A stretch of 64,000 nucleotides of DNA from positions 992,001 to 1,056,000 of the forward strand of contig NZ_LR733264.1 of assembly GCF_902506495.1 (NCBI RefSeq). Reading direction: 5' to 3'. Numbering within the stretch: position 1 is the stretch's first letter; every line of letters begins with the position of its first letter. Made by a program: the position numbers and the translations under genes. The notes beneath the pieces were generated by a model. It was not told the DNA's origin. It saw only the letters and a program-made list of their open reading frames with translations, and did not search any database. This DNA comes from Pseudomonas sp. 8O. GTDB lineage: Bacteria > Pseudomonadota > Gammaproteobacteria > Pseudomonadales > Pseudomonadaceae. Of this stretch, positions 17,708-27,700 are shown piece after piece.

Positions 17708-17723
17708 ATACTGGTGGGGGTAT
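17708..17723 (-). promoter_or_regulatory. CsoR/CstR-type operator of the haem protein-repressor operon
   Basis: On the minus strand this reads ATACCCCCACCAGTAT. It implies that the repressor controls its own operon. Confidence 0.7.
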
Positions 17724-17795
17724 TTATGCATGAAACATGAAGGCTGTCACCGCCGTCACCTGCGACATTCTGACCAATGAGGTGTTGGCAGTGGG

Positions 17796-18203
17796 TCAGT
17801 GCTTGGAGCCGTCGGTGGGCAGGGCCAGCAGTTGCTTTTCCTGGTTCCAGTCGAAGGGTTCGTCGTTCTCTTCGGCTTCGAAGCGACGCTCGTCGAGGGC
17901 TTGGTACAGGGCGATTTCCTCGTCGGGCATGAAGTGCAGGCAGTCGCCGCCGAAGAACCACAGCAGGTCGCGCGGCACCAGGTGGGCGATTTGCGGGTAG
18001 CGGTGGAAGACCTGGCTGATCAGGTCCTGGCCGAGGTACTGGCTGGATACCGGGTCGCTCGGCAGTTCGGCGAGCAGTTCGTCGTAGCGCTCGAGGAACA
18101 GGGCATGGCTGTCGTCGAGCACCTGCTCGGCTTCGCCCAGGGCGACGAGAATGCCGCGCAGGTGGTTGAGCAGGGCGAGGTGGTGTTCGAGATGGCTGGC
18201 CAT
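17796..18203 (-). CDS. Conserved hypothetical protein (PA2817-like)
   Basis: A cytosolic acidic protein of 135 aa (MASHLEHHLALLNHLRGILV...), with no signal peptide or transmembrane segment. I recognise no catalytic motif. The pattern FHRYPQIAHLVPRDLLWFFGGDCLHFMPDEE matches a family regularly found next to the acyl-CoA dehydrogenase gene in pseudomonads. The start at 18203 has an AGGA sequence upstream; a longer reading frame runs into a dispersed repeat and is rejected. Confidence 0.75.
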   Translation of the reverse strand: MASHLEHHLALLNHLRGILVALGEAEQVLDDSHALFLERYDELLAELPSDPVSSQYLGQDLISQVFHRYPQIAHLVPRDLLWFFGGDCLHFMPDEEIALYQALDERRFEAEENDEPFDWNQEKQLLALPTDGSKH

Positions 18204-18279
18204 GGTGCAGGTTCCTGAAGGGTAAAACGGGCGCAGGAGTATAGAGTTCCTGGCGCCCGCTGTCCTGCATAGCTGGCTT

Positions 18280-18385
18280 TCGTGGGAGGGGCTTTCGGCT
18301 CGGGCATCCTGCTTCGCTCTACCTCCTGCATCCCTGCAGTCGTAGCCGCGATGCAAGAAACTCGCGGCTAAAGCCCCTCCCACAG
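18280..18385. repeat. Intergenic inverted repeat, GTGGGAGGGGCTTTMGCC family
   Basis: GTGGGAGGGGCTTTCGGC near 18281 is matched by the inverted GCGGCTAAAGCCCCTCCCAC ending near 18383. This is the common Pseudomonas REP-type element; related copies lie at about 23540, 27781 and 60580. Confidence 0.75.
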
Positions 18386-18395
18386 GCGGTTCGAC

Positions 18396-20849
18396 TCAGC
18401 GCACCTTGCCGCGGCTGAGTTTGAGTTCTTCCTTGGCGAAGTCGTCGACGTCGATCACCCGACGGCGCGCCGCTTCGGCCGCTTGCAGGCGTTGGCCCTG
18501 TTCGCCGTCGAGGATGCCGGCAGTGATCGCCGCTTCGATGGCGTCCTGGCCCGGTGCCGGTTGCAGGCTGCCATCCTTGAGGGCCTGGTGCAGAAGCTTG
18601 CGCGCATCCTGGCTGGCGTGAACCAGATTCAGCGCATGCTGCAGGGCGCCAACCGAATCCTGATCGGCCTGCGGGCGATAGCAGCCTTCCAGTACAGACT
18701 CCAGGGCCGGGTCGCCGGCCTGGCGACCGATGATCGCGGCCACTTCGGCGTCCAGTTCGTCGCTGGGGCCCTGGTGGCGGCGGCCCAGCGGGAACACCAG
18801 CACTTTCAGCAGGCAACCGAACAGGCGGTTGGGGAAGTTGCTCAGCAGGTCATCCAGCGCTTGCTCGGCATGATGGAGGTTTTCCTCCATGGCCCAGCGC
18901 AGCAGCGGACGAATCGCTTGCGGGTAGTCCAGATCGTGGTAGCGCTTGAGTGCGGCCGAACCCAGGTAGAGGTGGCTGAGCACGTCACCCAGGCGTGCGG
19001 ACAGGCGCTCGCGACGCTTCAGGTCGCCGCCGAGCAGCATCATGCTGCTGTCGGCGCACAGGGCGAAGGCCGCCGCCAGGCGGTTGAGGGCGCGGTAGTA
19101 GGGTTGGCTGAGGTCGTCGCCGGGCACCTGGCCCAAGCGGTTTAGAGTCAGGCCGAGGAGGAAACTGCTGGCGGCGTTGCCGACGGCGAAGCCGATATGG
19201 CTCATCAGCAGCGAGTCGAACTCGGCCAGCGCCTGGTCCTTGTCCTCGCGGTCGGCCAGGGCCATTTCCTTGAGCACGTAGGGATGGCAGCGAATGGCGC
19301 CCTGACCGAAGATCATCAGGTTGCGCGAGAGGATGTTGGCGCCCTCGACGGTGATGAAGATCGGCGCACCCTGCCAGGAGCGGGCCAGGTAGTTGTTCGG
19401 GCCCATGATGATGCCCTTGCCGCCGTGCACGTCCATGGCGTGGCCGATGCACTCGCGGCCGCGTTCGGTGAGGTGGTACTTGAGAATCGCCGACAGCACC
19501 GAGGGTTTCTCGCCCAGGTCGACGGCGTTGGCGGTGAGGATGCGCGCGCTGTCCATCAGCCAGGCGTTACCGCCGATGCGCGCCAGGGCTTCCTGGATGC
19601 CTTCGAAGGCAGCCAGCGGCACGTTGAACTGCTCACGCAGTTGCGCGTACTGGCCGGTGGCGAGGCTGGTGAACTTGGCCGCGCCGGTGCCGACCGCCGG
19701 CAGCGAGATGGAGCGACCGACCGACAGGCAGTTCATCAGCATCATCCAGCCCTTGCCGAGATACTCCTGGCCACCGATCAGGTACTCCAGCGGAATGAAC
19801 ACGTCCCTGCCCGAATTCGGCCCGTTCATGAAGGCGGCGCCCAGTGGCAGATGGCGACGGCCGATTTCCACCCCGGGAGTATCGGTGGGAATCAGTGCCA
19901 GGCTGATGCCCAGGTCTTCCTTGTCACCCAGCAGGTGATCCGGGTCGTAGGCCTTGAAGGCCAGGCCGAGCAGGGTGGCCACCGGGCCGAGGGTGATGTA
20001 GCGCTTCTCCCAGTTCAGGCGCAGGCCGATCACTTCCTCGCCGTTGTACTGGCCCTTGCAGATGATCCCGGTGTCCGGCATGGCGCCGGCGTCGGAGCCG
20101 GCCAGCGGGCCGGTGAGGGCGAAGCAGGGGATGTCCTCGCCACGCGCCAGGCGCGGCAGGTAGTGCTGGCGCTGGGCATCTGTGCCGTAATGCAGCAGCA
20201 GTTCGGCCGGGCCGAGGGAGTTGGGCACCATCACGGTGGAGGCCAGGTCGCCGCTGCGGGTGGCCAGTTTCATCGCCACCTGCGAGTGGGCATAGGCGGA
20301 AAAGCCCTTGCCGCCGTATTCCTTGGGAATGATCAGGGCGAAGAAGCCGTGCTGCTTGATATGCTCCCAGGCTTTCTCCGGCAGATCCATCTGCTGGCCA
20401 ACCTGCCAGTCGCTGATCATCGCGCAGAGCTCTTCGGTGGGGCCGTCGATGAATGCCTGTTCTTCTTCGCTCAGCGTGGCCTTGGGATAGGCCAGCAGCT
20501 TGTCCCAGTCCGGCTTGCCGCTGAACAGTTCGCCATCCCACCAGACGGTGCCGGCTTCGATGGCGTCGCGTTCGGTTTCCGACATTGGCGGCAGCACGCG
20601 CTGGAACCAGGCGAACAGCGGGCTGGTGAACAGTTGCCGGCGTAGATCGCCGAGCAGGATGAACGCGGCGACGGCACCGGTGACGATCCACAGCAGCAAT
20701 TGCAACCAACCCGGTACCGGGCTGAACAATGCCATGGCCACCAGGTAGGCTGCGGTGATGCCGAGGGCAGGTAGGGCGGCGGTACGGCTATGGGCCAGGT
20801 AGGCGACCCCGAGCAGCAGAACCAGCAACCAGATGACGAGCATGTGCAT
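18396..20849 (-). CDS. fadE: Acyl-CoA dehydrogenase FadE
   Basis: A large bacterial acyl-CoA dehydrogenase (817 aa, E. coli FadE is about 814) catalysing the first FAD-dependent step of fatty acid beta-oxidation. Two N-terminal hydrophobic segments suggest membrane association. The central ACD fold shows PCFALTGPLAGSDAG, and LNRLGQVPGDDLSQPYYRALNR starts the FadE-specific C-terminal domain. It occupies the same place as PA2815. Codon use is like its neighbours. Confidence 0.93.
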   Translation of the reverse strand: MHMLVIWLLVLLLGVAYLAHSRTAALPALGITAAYLVAMALFSPVPGWLQLLLWIVTGAVAAFILLGDLRRQLFTSPLFAWFQRVLPPMSETERDAIEAGTVWWDGELFSGKPDWDKLLAYPKATLSEEEQAFIDGPTEELCAMISDWQVGQQMDLPEKAWEHIKQHGFFALIIPKEYGGKGFSAYAHSQVAMKLATRSGDLASTVMVPNSLGPAELLLHYGTDAQRQHYLPRLARGEDIPCFALTGPLAGSDAGAMPDTGIICKGQYNGEEVIGLRLNWEKRYITLGPVATLLGLAFKAYDPDHLLGDKEDLGISLALIPTDTPGVEIGRRHLPLGAAFMNGPNSGRDVFIPLEYLIGGQEYLGKGWMMLMNCLSVGRSISLPAVGTGAAKFTSLATGQYAQLREQFNVPLAAFEGIQEALARIGGNAWLMDSARILTANAVDLGEKPSVLSAILKYHLTERGRECIGHAMDVHGGKGIIMGPNNYLARSWQGAPIFITVEGANILSRNLMIFGQGAIRCHPYVLKEMALADREDKDQALAEFDSLLMSHIGFAVGNAASSFLLGLTLNRLGQVPGDDLSQPYYRALNRLAAAFALCADSSMMLLGGDLKRRERLSARLGDVLSHLYLGSAALKRYHDLDYPQAIRPLLRWAMEENLHHAEQALDDLLSNFPNRLFGCLLKVLVFPLGRRHQGPSDELDAEVAAIIGRQAGDPALESVLEGCYRPQADQDSVGALQHALNLVHASQDARKLLHQALKDGSLQPAPGQDAIEAAITAGILDGEQGQRLQAAEAARRRVIDVDDFAKEELKLSRGKVR

Positions 20850-20983
20850 TCCTCCATGATTCGAGCGGGCGACGCCCCGAGCATAGCGCTAATTGGCGGC
20901 AGGGGCGGTGAGCTTGGCCGGATCGTCGTCAGCGTGGCGCAATCGACAGGATTAGACTGAAGCGAACTTCAGGAGTACCCGTT

Positions 20984-21646
20984 ATGCAGACCTGTCTACG
21001 TCCCGGCCGCTTCATTGACAGTGACCACCCAGCGGTAGTCGAGTTCGCCGAGCGTTGGCGTGGCGCCTCACGAGAACCGATCAGTCAGGCTGTGGCGCTA
21101 TATCTCGCGGTACGTGACGAGATTCGTTACAACCCCTATGCCTTCAGTCTCGATGCGCAGACATTGAAGGCCAGCCATGCGCTGGCGAGCGGTGAGTCCT
21201 ACTGCGTACCCAAGGCCAATCTGCTCGCTGCTTGCGCCCGGCATTGCGGCATTCCCGCGCGTATCGGCCTGGCCGATGTGCGCAATCACCTGTCCACGCC
21301 GCGTCTGCTGGAGCTGCTGCGCAGCGAGGTGTTCGCCATGCACGGCTATACCGAACTCCATCTGAACGGGCGCTGGGTCAAGGCCACGCCGGCGTTCAAC
21401 GAGGCGCTGTGCCGGGTATTCAAGGTAGCGCCGCTGGAATTCGATGGCGTGCATGACAGCGTCTTCCACCCGTACAACGACAAGGGCGAGCGTTACATGG
21501 AGTACCTGCATGACCACGGCCAGTTCGAGGATCTGCCCGAGCAACTGTTCTTCGAGCATCTGCGTGTCTGTTATCCGCACCTGTTCGAGACCGGTGCGCT
21601 GCAACTCAGTGGTGACATGCAGCGTGAGGTCAGTGTTATCGACTGA
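20984..21646 (+). CDS. Transglutaminase-like cysteine peptidase-fold protein
   Basis: A cytosolic protein of 220 aa with a transglutaminase-like core. The catalytic Cys is in GESYCVPKANLLAA, His in MHGYTELHLNGRWV, and Asp/Asn in KATPAFNEAL. Such proteins act as peptidases or amidases, but the substrate here is unknown. The gene stands alone between fadE (divergent) and an ABC transporter pair, with AGGAG upstream of the start. Confidence 0.82.
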   Translation: MQTCLRPGRFIDSDHPAVVEFAERWRGASREPISQAVALYLAVRDEIRYNPYAFSLDAQTLKASHALASGESYCVPKANLLAACARHCGIPARIGLADVRNHLSTPRLLELLRSEVFAMHGYTELHLNGRWVKATPAFNEALCRVFKVAPLEFDGVHDSVFHPYNDKGERYMEYLHDHGQFEDLPEQLFFEHLRVCYPHLFETGALQLSGDMQREVSVID

Positions 21647-21801
21647 GTCGATAATCAAGATCGGCAGGACGGCCTTTTCTCCGCGCGTCAGGGTAGGTAG
21701 GGTGCATGCCAGCAATGAGCGGACGAAACACGCAGTTGCAATCGAGCGCCTTCGCCCTCATCTATAACGACCTCACCTCTCGCGCGGGAAACCCCATCTT
21801 C

Positions 21802-22734
21802 ATGAGCTCCGCCCTGACCATTCGCCAGTTGACCAAGACCTACGGAAACGGCTTCCAGGCCCTGCACGGCATCGATCTGGACGTTGCCGAAGGTGACTTC
21901 TTCGCCTTGCTCGGCCCCAACGGCGCCGGCAAATCCACCACCATCGGCGTGCTCTCCACGCTGGTGAACAAGAGTAGCGGCACGGTCAGCGTGTTCGGCC
22001 ATGACCTCGACCGCGAACCCTACGCGCTCAAGCGCTGCCTGGGCGTGGTGCCGCAGGAGTTCAACTTCAACCAGTTCGAGAAGGTGTTCGACATCGTCGT
22101 CACCCAGGCCGGCTACTACGGCATTCCGCGATCGATCGCCAAGGAACGCGCCGAGCAGTACCTGACTCAGCTCGGCCTGTGGGACAAGCGCGACGTCGCC
22201 TCACGCGAACTGTCCGGCGGCATGAAGCGCCGCCTGATGATCGCCCGTGCACTGGTGCACCAACCACGCCTGCTGATCCTCGACGAGCCGACTGCCGGGG
22301 TGGATATCGAGCTGCGTCGTTCGATGTGGAGTTTCCTCACCGAGCTGAACAAGCAGGGCACCACCATCATCCTGACCACCCACTACCTGGAAGAGGCCGA
22401 GCAGTTGTGCCGCAACATCGGCATCATCGACCACGGCCGCATTGTCGAGCTGAGCAGCATGAAGGATCTGCTGAAAAAGCTGCACGTGGAGACCTTTCTC
22501 TTCGACCTCAAGGATTCCTACAGCTCAGTGCCGACGCTGCAGGGCTATCCGGCACGCCTGGTCGATCACCACACCCTGGAAGTGCAGGTGGAGAAGAGCC
22601 AGGGCCTCAACGCGCTGTTCCAGCAACTGGCGCAGCAGCAGGTCGAGGTGCTCAGCCTGCGTAACAAGAGCAATCGCCTGGAGGAGCTGTTCGTCTCCCT
22701 GGTGGAAAAGAACCTGGCCAAGGTGGCGCAATGA
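21802..22734 (+). CDS. ABC transporter ATP-binding protein (ABC-2 type)
   Basis: A 310-residue ATPase: Walker A GPNGAGKST, signature ELSGGMKRRL, Walker B LLILDEPTAGVD, and H-loop TTHYLEEAEQL. The C-terminal extension is typical of DrrA/NodI-type exporters. I chose the start at 21802 (MSSALTIRQLTKTYG) because it gives the family N-terminus; an ATG at 21706 adds unrelated residues. It overlaps the permease gene by 4 nt. Together they correspond to PA2812-PA2811 of P. aeruginosa; the substrate is unknown. Confidence 0.9.
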   Translation: MSSALTIRQLTKTYGNGFQALHGIDLDVAEGDFFALLGPNGAGKSTTIGVLSTLVNKSSGTVSVFGHDLDREPYALKRCLGVVPQEFNFNQFEKVFDIVVTQAGYYGIPRSIAKERAEQYLTQLGLWDKRDVASRELSGGMKRRLMIARALVHQPRLLILDEPTAGVDIELRRSMWSFLTELNKQGTTIILTTHYLEEAEQLCRNIGIIDHGRIVELSSMKDLLKKLHVETFLFDLKDSYSSVPTLQGYPARLVDHHTLEVQVEKSQGLNALFQQLAQQQVEVLSLRNKSNRLEELFVSLVEKNLAKVAQ

Positions 22735-23525
22735 CTTCTCAGTACCTCAACAGCGAATTCGCCGCCAACCTGGTGGCCCTGCGTACCATCGTTCACCGTG
22801 AAATCCGCCGGTTCGTGCGTATCTGGCCGCAGACCCTGCTACCGCCAGCGATCACCATGGTCCTGTACTTCGTGATCTTCGGTAACCTGATCGGCCGGCA
22901 GATCGGCGACATGGGTGGCTTCAGCTACATGGAGTACATCGTGCCAGGGCTGATCATGATGTCGGTGATCACCAACAGCTATGGCAACGTGGTGTCGAGC
23001 TTCTTCGGCAGCAAGTTCCAGCGCAACGTCGAGGAGTTGCTGGTGTCGCCGGTATCACCGCACACCATCCTCATCGGTTTCGTCGTCGGGGGCGTGCTGC
23101 GCGGGCTAGCGGTGGGCTTCATCGTCACGTTGCTGTCGTTGTTCTTCACCCACCTGCAGGTGCATCACCTGGGCGTGACCGTGCTGGTGGTGCTGCTGAC
23201 GGCTACCATCTTCTCCCTCGGTGGCTTCGTCAACGCGGTGTATGCGCGCAACTTCGACGACATTTCGATCATTCCGACCTTCGTGCTGACGCCGCTGACC
23301 TACCTGGGCGGGGTGTTCTACTCCATCACTCTGTTGCCGCCATTCTGGCAAACGGTGTCGCTGGGCAACCCTATCCTGCATATGGTCAATGCCTTCCGCT
23401 ACGGCATTCTCGGGGTGTCCGATATCCGTATCGGCGTGGCCATCGGCTTCATGCTGCTGGCCACGGCCGCGCTGTACACGCTGTGCATCCGCTTGCTGGT
23501 CAGCGGGCGAGGCATGCGTCAGTGA
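22731..23525 (+). CDS. ABC-2 type permease
   Basis: A 264-residue integral membrane protein with six likely helices and the ABC-2 signature region (NPILHMVNAFRYGILG) near the C-terminus. It forms the membrane part of the exporter with the upstream ATPase. The 4-nt overlap shows coupling. Confidence 0.9.
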   Translation: MTSQYLNSEFAANLVALRTIVHREIRRFVRIWPQTLLPPAITMVLYFVIFGNLIGRQIGDMGGFSYMEYIVPGLIMMSVITNSYGNVVSSFFGSKFQRNVEELLVSPVSPHTILIGFVVGGVLRGLAVGFIVTLLSLFFTHLQVHHLGVTVLVVLLTATIFSLGGFVNAVYARNFDDISIIPTFVLTPLTYLGGVFYSITLLPPFWQTVSLGNPILHMVNAFRYGILGVSDIRIGVAIGFMLLATAALYTLCIRLLVSGRGMRQ

Positions 23526-23536
23526 CGTTTACCGCT

Positions 23537-23590
23537 GTGCAGGAGCGGATTTATTCGCGATTCTCGCGGCTAAAGCCGCTCCTACAGAAT
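23537..23590. repeat. REP-type palindrome
   Basis: GCAGGAGCGGATTTATTCGCG is followed by the inverted CGCGGCTAAAGCCGCTCCTAC. This dispersed intergenic element ends the ABC transporter operon. Confidence 0.7.
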
Positions 23591-23689
23591 GTGGCGGCGA
23601 CCGAAAAAACATAGCGAAATAACTTGCGCATCTGTCAGTGACGCAGCAGCCGGTTAGACTCCGCCTCTACCGAAAAAAAGGGGCTGATC

Positions 23690-24712
23690 ATGACCATGCT
23701 GTTGCGTGCTCTACCATGGTTGTTGCTGGGTACCTTGGTTGCGCCTGTGAGTGCAGCCGACGGCCCAATGGTCGAGGTCGTGTCGGTGCGGCAGGTGGAG
23801 GTACGTGACGAGCTGATCACCTTCGGTTCGCTGCGCTCCGACGAGTCGGTGATGATTCGGCCGGAAGTCGAAGGCCGCCTCGCCACCCTGCATTTCCGCG
23901 AGGGCCAGGCGGTGACCGCTGGCGACCTGCTGATCAGCCTCGATGATGCGATTGCCCGCGCCGAATTCGCCCAGGCGCGTGCCAATCTCGACCTCGCCGA
24001 GAAAAACCACCAGCGTGCGCAGATGCTGTTCCAGCGCGGTGCCAGTAATGCCCAGGCGCTGGACGAAGCACAGAGCCAACTGCAGGCCGCGCGTGCCAGC
24101 CAGGCCCTGGCCCAGGCGCGGCTCGACAAGACCCAGATCAAGGCGCCGCATGACGGTACGCTTGGCCTGCGCCAGGCCAGTGTTGGTGATTACCTCAGTG
24201 CCGGGCAGAACATCGTCAATCTGGAAGTGCTCGACCCGCTCAAGGTCGACTTTCGTATTCCGCAGAAGGCCGTGGCCCAAGTGCGCCTCGGTCAGACCGT
24301 GGAAATCACCCTCGACACCTATCCGGGCGAGCGCTTTCGCGGCGAAATCTTCGCCATCAACCCACGTCTGGACGAAGCCGGGCGCAGCCAGGCGATCCGC
24401 GCGCATATTGGCAACGATGACCGCCGCCTGCGTCCGGGCCAGTTCGTTCGCGTTTCGGTGATTCTCGAAGAGCGGCCCAATGCGCGGGTGATTCCCGAGG
24501 AAGCGGTGATGCCGCAGGGTGACAAGTTGCTGGTCAACCTGGTGGTCGATGGCAAGGTCGAGCGTCGTGAGGTGACGCTGGGTAAGCGTTTCGACGGGCT
24601 GGTCGAAGTGCGTGAAGGCCTGCAGGGCGACGAAACCATCATCAGCGCCGGTTGGCAGCGTGTGCGCGAGGGGCTGGCCGTGCGTACCAAGAGCGGGGAG
24701 CGCCAGCCGTGA
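23690..24712 (+). CDS. RND efflux periplasmic adaptor (membrane fusion protein)
   Basis: A 340-residue HlyD/AcrA-type adaptor. A signal peptide is cleaved near VSAADG; then come a biotinyl-lipoyl-like domain, a helical hairpin (about 95-160), a beta-barrel and a membrane-proximal domain. There is no lipobox Cys. An alternative ATG lies two codons downstream. It is coupled to the RND pump gene by a 4-nt overlap. No outer-membrane factor gene is present, so the pump must borrow one. Confidence 0.9.
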   Translation: MTMLLRALPWLLLGTLVAPVSAADGPMVEVVSVRQVEVRDELITFGSLRSDESVMIRPEVEGRLATLHFREGQAVTAGDLLISLDDAIARAEFAQARANLDLAEKNHQRAQMLFQRGASNAQALDEAQSQLQAARASQALAQARLDKTQIKAPHDGTLGLRQASVGDYLSAGQNIVNLEVLDPLKVDFRIPQKAVAQVRLGQTVEITLDTYPGERFRGEIFAINPRLDEAGRSQAIRAHIGNDDRRLRPGQFVRVSVILEERPNARVIPEEAVMPQGDKLLVNLVVDGKVERREVTLGKRFDGLVEVREGLQGDETIISAGWQRVREGLAVRTKSGERQP

Positions 24713-27700
24713 CACTCTCCGACGTCTGCATTCGCCGGCCGGTATTCGCCACCGTTCTGTCGCTGATCGTGGTGCTGCTGGGGCTGATGGCCTACGACCG
24801 CCTCAACGTACGCGAATACCCCAATATCGACGTGCCCATCGTCACCGTGCAGGTCACCTATCCTGGCGCGAGTCCGGAAATCATGGAATCGCAGGTGGCG
24901 CAGCCGGTGGAAGACGTGCTCTCGGGCATCGAGGGACTGGATTTCGTCACCTCCATCAGCCGCGCGGAAAACACCCAGATCACTGCGCAGTTCCGCCTCG
25001 GCCGCAGCGCTGATGAGGCCGCCAACGACGTACGTGATCGCCTGGGTCGGGTACGCAGCCTGCTGCCGGACGAGGTCGACGAGCCCATCGTGCAGAAGGT
25101 CGAGGCCGACGCTCAGCCGGTGATCTGGATCGCTTTCCACAGTCAGCAGCACAGCGCCATGGAGATCACCGACCTGCTCGAGCGGGTGATCAAGGACCGC
25201 CTGCAGACCATTCCTGGCGTATCGGAAGTACAGGTGCGCGGCGCACGTACCTTCTCCATGCGCATCTGGCTCGACCCGGAAAAGCTCGCCGCACACAACC
25301 TCACCGTGCAGGATGTGGAGGCCGCGTTGCGCCGGCAGAATGTGGAAATTCCGGCTGGGCGCATCGAGTCACGCGAGCGCGAGTTCAGCGTGTTGTCGGA
25401 AACCGATCTGCGCACTCCCGAGCAGTTCAACGAACTGATCCTCGACGACTCGCAAGGTTACCTGCTGCGCCTGTCCGATGTTGGCCGTGCCGAAGTGGGG
25501 CCGCGCGACGAGCGCACCGTGGTGCGCTTCAACGGTTTGCCTGCCGTGACCCTGGGCCTGGTCAAGCAGGCCACGGCCAACCCGCTGGATATCTCCGACG
25601 GCCTCGAGGCTGCCTGGGACGACGTCCAGGCGCTGCTGCCCGACGGTATGAACATGACCGTGGCCAATGACAACTCGCAATTCATCCGTGCATCCATCGA
25701 CAATGTTTTCACAACGATCTGGGAGGCGGTGGCGCTGGTCATCCTGATCATCTTCATCTTCCTGCGTTCGCTGCGTGCCACCCTGATTCCACTGGTGACC
25801 ATCCCTGTCTCGTTGATCGGCGCCTTCGCCCTGATGTCGCTGATGGGCTTCACCATCAACACCCTGACCCTGCTGGCCATGGTTCTGGCCATCGGCCTGG
25901 TGGTGGACGACGCCATCGTCATGCTGGAGAACATCCATCGCCATATCGAGGCGGGGATGAAGCCAGTGCAGGCTGCCTTCAAGGGCAGTCGCGAGATCGC
26001 CTTCGCGGTGATCGCCATGACCCTGACCCTGGCTGCGGTATTCGCGCCCATCGGCTTCATGCAGGGCACCACCGGGAAGCTGTTCACCGAGTTCGCCTGG
26101 ACCCTGGCCGGCGCGGTGCTGGTCTCGGGTTTTGTCGCGTTGACGCTGACGCCGATGATGTGCGCGGTGATGCTCAGAGCGCATCAGCACGAGCAGCGCC
26201 ATGGACGCGTGTACAACCTCATCGAAGGCTTCCTCAACGGCCTTACCTACAACTACAAGCACAGCCTGGATCGTGCGCTGCGCGCCTGGCCGCTGGTGCT
26301 GGGTGTGCTGTTCGGTGCCTTCGTTCTGTGTGCCTGGCTGTTCGGCGGGTTGCGCTCGGAGCTGGCGCCAACCGAGGACACCGGCACCATCGTCGGCGTG
26401 TTCAATGGCCCGGACGGCGCCACCATCGACTACACGGAGCGCTACGGTCGCGAGGTCGAGGCGGCTTACGCGAGCATCCCGGAAACCAATCGCTATCTGA
26501 TGATCGCCGGTTTCCCCACCGTGGCCCAGGGCATCTCCTTCATGAAGCTGGAGGACTGGAGCGACCGCTCGCGTACCCAGTTCGAGATTCGCAACGAGTT
26601 GTTGCCGCAGTTGCAGGATATCGCCGGCATGCGCGTGACGCCGGTCAACCGCCCGCCGCTGGGGCAGAGCGCGCGTAACCAGCCGATCAACTTCGTCGTG
26701 CGCTCGTCCATGGAATATGCCGAGCTGCAGGGCTATGTCGACCAGCTGATGGAGCGCATGCGTGATTATCCGGGGCTGGAAGGGCTTGATAGCGATCTCA
26801 AACTCAATTCGCCGCAGCTCAAGATCACGGTCAACCGTGAGCAGGCAACGGCGGTTGGCACCGATGTATCGGTGATCGGGCGCAGCCTGGAAAGCCTGTT
26901 CGGCAGTCGCCAGGTGACCCGCTTCAAGCAGAACGGCGAGCAGTACGACGTCATGGTGCAACTGCAGGACATCGACCGCAGCAACCCGCAGGACCTGGAT
27001 CGGGTCTACGTGCGTGATCGCGACGGCGGCATGGTGCAACTGTCCAACCTGATCGAGGTGCGCGAGACCGTGGCGCCGCGCGAGCTCAATCACTTCAACC
27101 AGCTGCGTGCGGTGACCATCAGTGCCAACGTCGGCACCGGATATACCCTGGGTGAGGCGCTCAATTATCTGGAAGTCGCCGCCCGTGAGGTATTCCCACC
27201 GGAGACGCAATACGACTACACCGGCACTTCGCGCGACTTCAAGGAGTCCAGCTCGGGCATTCTGCTGATCTTCGCCCTGGCCCTGGCGTTCATCTTCCTG
27301 GTGCTGGCTGCGCAGTTCGAGAGCTTCAGCGATCCGTTGATCATCCTGTTCAGCGTGCCCCTGTCGATGGCCGGCGCCTTGCTGGCGCTGAAGCTGTTCG
27401 GCGGTACCTGGAACATCTACTCGCAGATTGGTTTGGTGACCCTGATTGGCCTGATCACCAAGCACGGCATCCTCATCGTCGAGTTTGCCAACCACTTGCT
27501 GCGCGAGGGCAAGGCGCTACGTGAAGCGGTGATCGAGGCCTCGGTGCAGCGCCTGCGGCCGATCCTGATGACCACCGGCGCCATGGTACTCGGCTCGCTG
27601 CCGCTGGCCATCGCCAGCGGAGCCGGCGCGGAAAGCCGTCAGCAGATCGGCCTGGTGATCGTCGGCGGGCTGCTGGTCGGCACCTTCTTCACCCTCTACG

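Noticed and set aside
25369..27495. A 708-residue open frame antisense to the RND pump
   Set aside because: Low-complexity Asp/Gln/His composition typical of antisense shadows. The RND protein is intact on the other strand.
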